A program made the position numbers and the translations under genes. A stretch of 64,000 bases of DNA from Piezodorus guildinii (taxonomy: Eukaryota > Arthropoda > Insecta > Hemiptera > Pentatomidae): positions 24,208,192 to 24,272,191 of the forward strand of contig CM041298.1 in the NCBI GenBank assembly GCA_023052935.1, given 5' to 3'. This document shows, piece by piece, positions 63,546-64,000 of this stretch (position 1 is the stretch's first letter; each line of letters opens with the position of its first letter). The notes under the pieces were generated by a model. The model worked only from the letters and a program-made list of their open reading frames with translations, ran no database searches and was not told where the DNA came from.

Positions 63546-64000
63546 TGTACGTATGTATTTTGTTACCTATTAGAAAGGAAGGAAATACTGGGTGATATTC
63601 GCACTATAATTTAATATATTTATTATTAAAATCAAATTTTACTGGCGAATAGGAAATTTATTATATTGAACAAACACAAACCGGAGGTAGCCCAGGCACA
63701 CTTAGACCAGACTGTGCTTAGAATTATGTATTAGAGTGGGAACCCAGAGAGCTGGCGGCTAGGCCTGCATTAACCACATGCAACAGTTGCATAAATTATT
63801 ACAATCACAGATACATCTGTATTCACCTTCCGTTCCCATCAATAATTACATCTGCAGTGACATATAAAAAGGATGATAATAATTATAAGCTTTGCCAAAT
63901 TAATGCTAGGAAACTGATAACACTACGGCTATTTTGCTGGTGACTCTAGTCAGCTCACAAAAAATTGCAGGCATTTCTTTTTAAAACCCATTTAATAACT
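63546..64000. other. No gene recognised
   Basis: AT-rich to the window edge, no exon or repeat recognised. Confidence 0.5.

Overview
The window looks like intron and intergenic DNA of a large, AT-rich arthropod (probably insect) genome. The signs are GT-AG spliced exons, poly(A)-tailed LINEs, tRNA-derived SINEs, mariner, Penelope-like and Helitron-type elements, and long TA and GT microsatellites. There is no bacterial gene organisation. I cannot name the species.

Host genes: only two are supportable, both on the minus strand. (1) A dihydropyrimidinase/CRMP-family gene: a 34-nt first coding exon (44234-44267), an 11.4-kb intron full of transposons, and one 1574-nt exon (31287-32860) that keeps every metal ligand of active dihydropyrimidinase. 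(2) An EF-hand protein gene: exon 61667-61913 is followed by two possible terminal exons. One is intact (29942-30160). The other is damaged by a 4-bp frameshift (55102-55321). Both are phase 0 and both complete the same EF-hand. If the distal exon is used, the dihydropyrimidinase exons lie inside its 31.5-kb intron on the same strand.

Mobile DNA makes up most of the rest. The dominant family (about 20 copies or fragments, here called HINE-like) is a non-coding element of about 0.85-0.95 kb. It has a palindromic end, an internal (GT)n tract, offset terminal inverted repeats (ACTTTCACTTAC / GTAAGTGAAAGT) and T-rich insertion sites, as in non-autonomous Helentrons (DINE-1/HINE). By my convention, strand + means reading from the palindrome end to the CACCAGATTTTT end; the biological 5' end is probably the TCTGGTG end. 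Jockey-like LINEs include a full-length copy (14145-18924) flanked by a roughly 399-bp identical direct repeat and carrying FADY in place of FADD. An R1-clade LINE (39107-42854) sits in the GT microsatellite of a HINE-like copy. A Penelope-like element (20312-23082) has RT plus GIY-YIG, 60-bp inverted termini, a 14-bp target duplication and a hammerhead-ribozyme-like motif. There are also three mariner copies (all internally deleted or truncated), Helitron remnants, two RNase H LINE fragments, RTE-like LINE fragments and several SINE families.

Layout: 1-13.7 kb old nested repeats; 13.7-23.1 kb young LINE, Helitron remnant and Penelope element; 23.1-29.8 kb HINE-like/mariner mosaic and a fold-back element with minisatellite arms; 29.9-44.3 kb dihydropyrimidinase gene and its intron; 44.3-61.6 kb repeat mosaic with the damaged EF-hand exon; 61.7-64 kb EF-hand exon, LINE and Helitron remnants. 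Several insertions are nested, so their relative order can be read.
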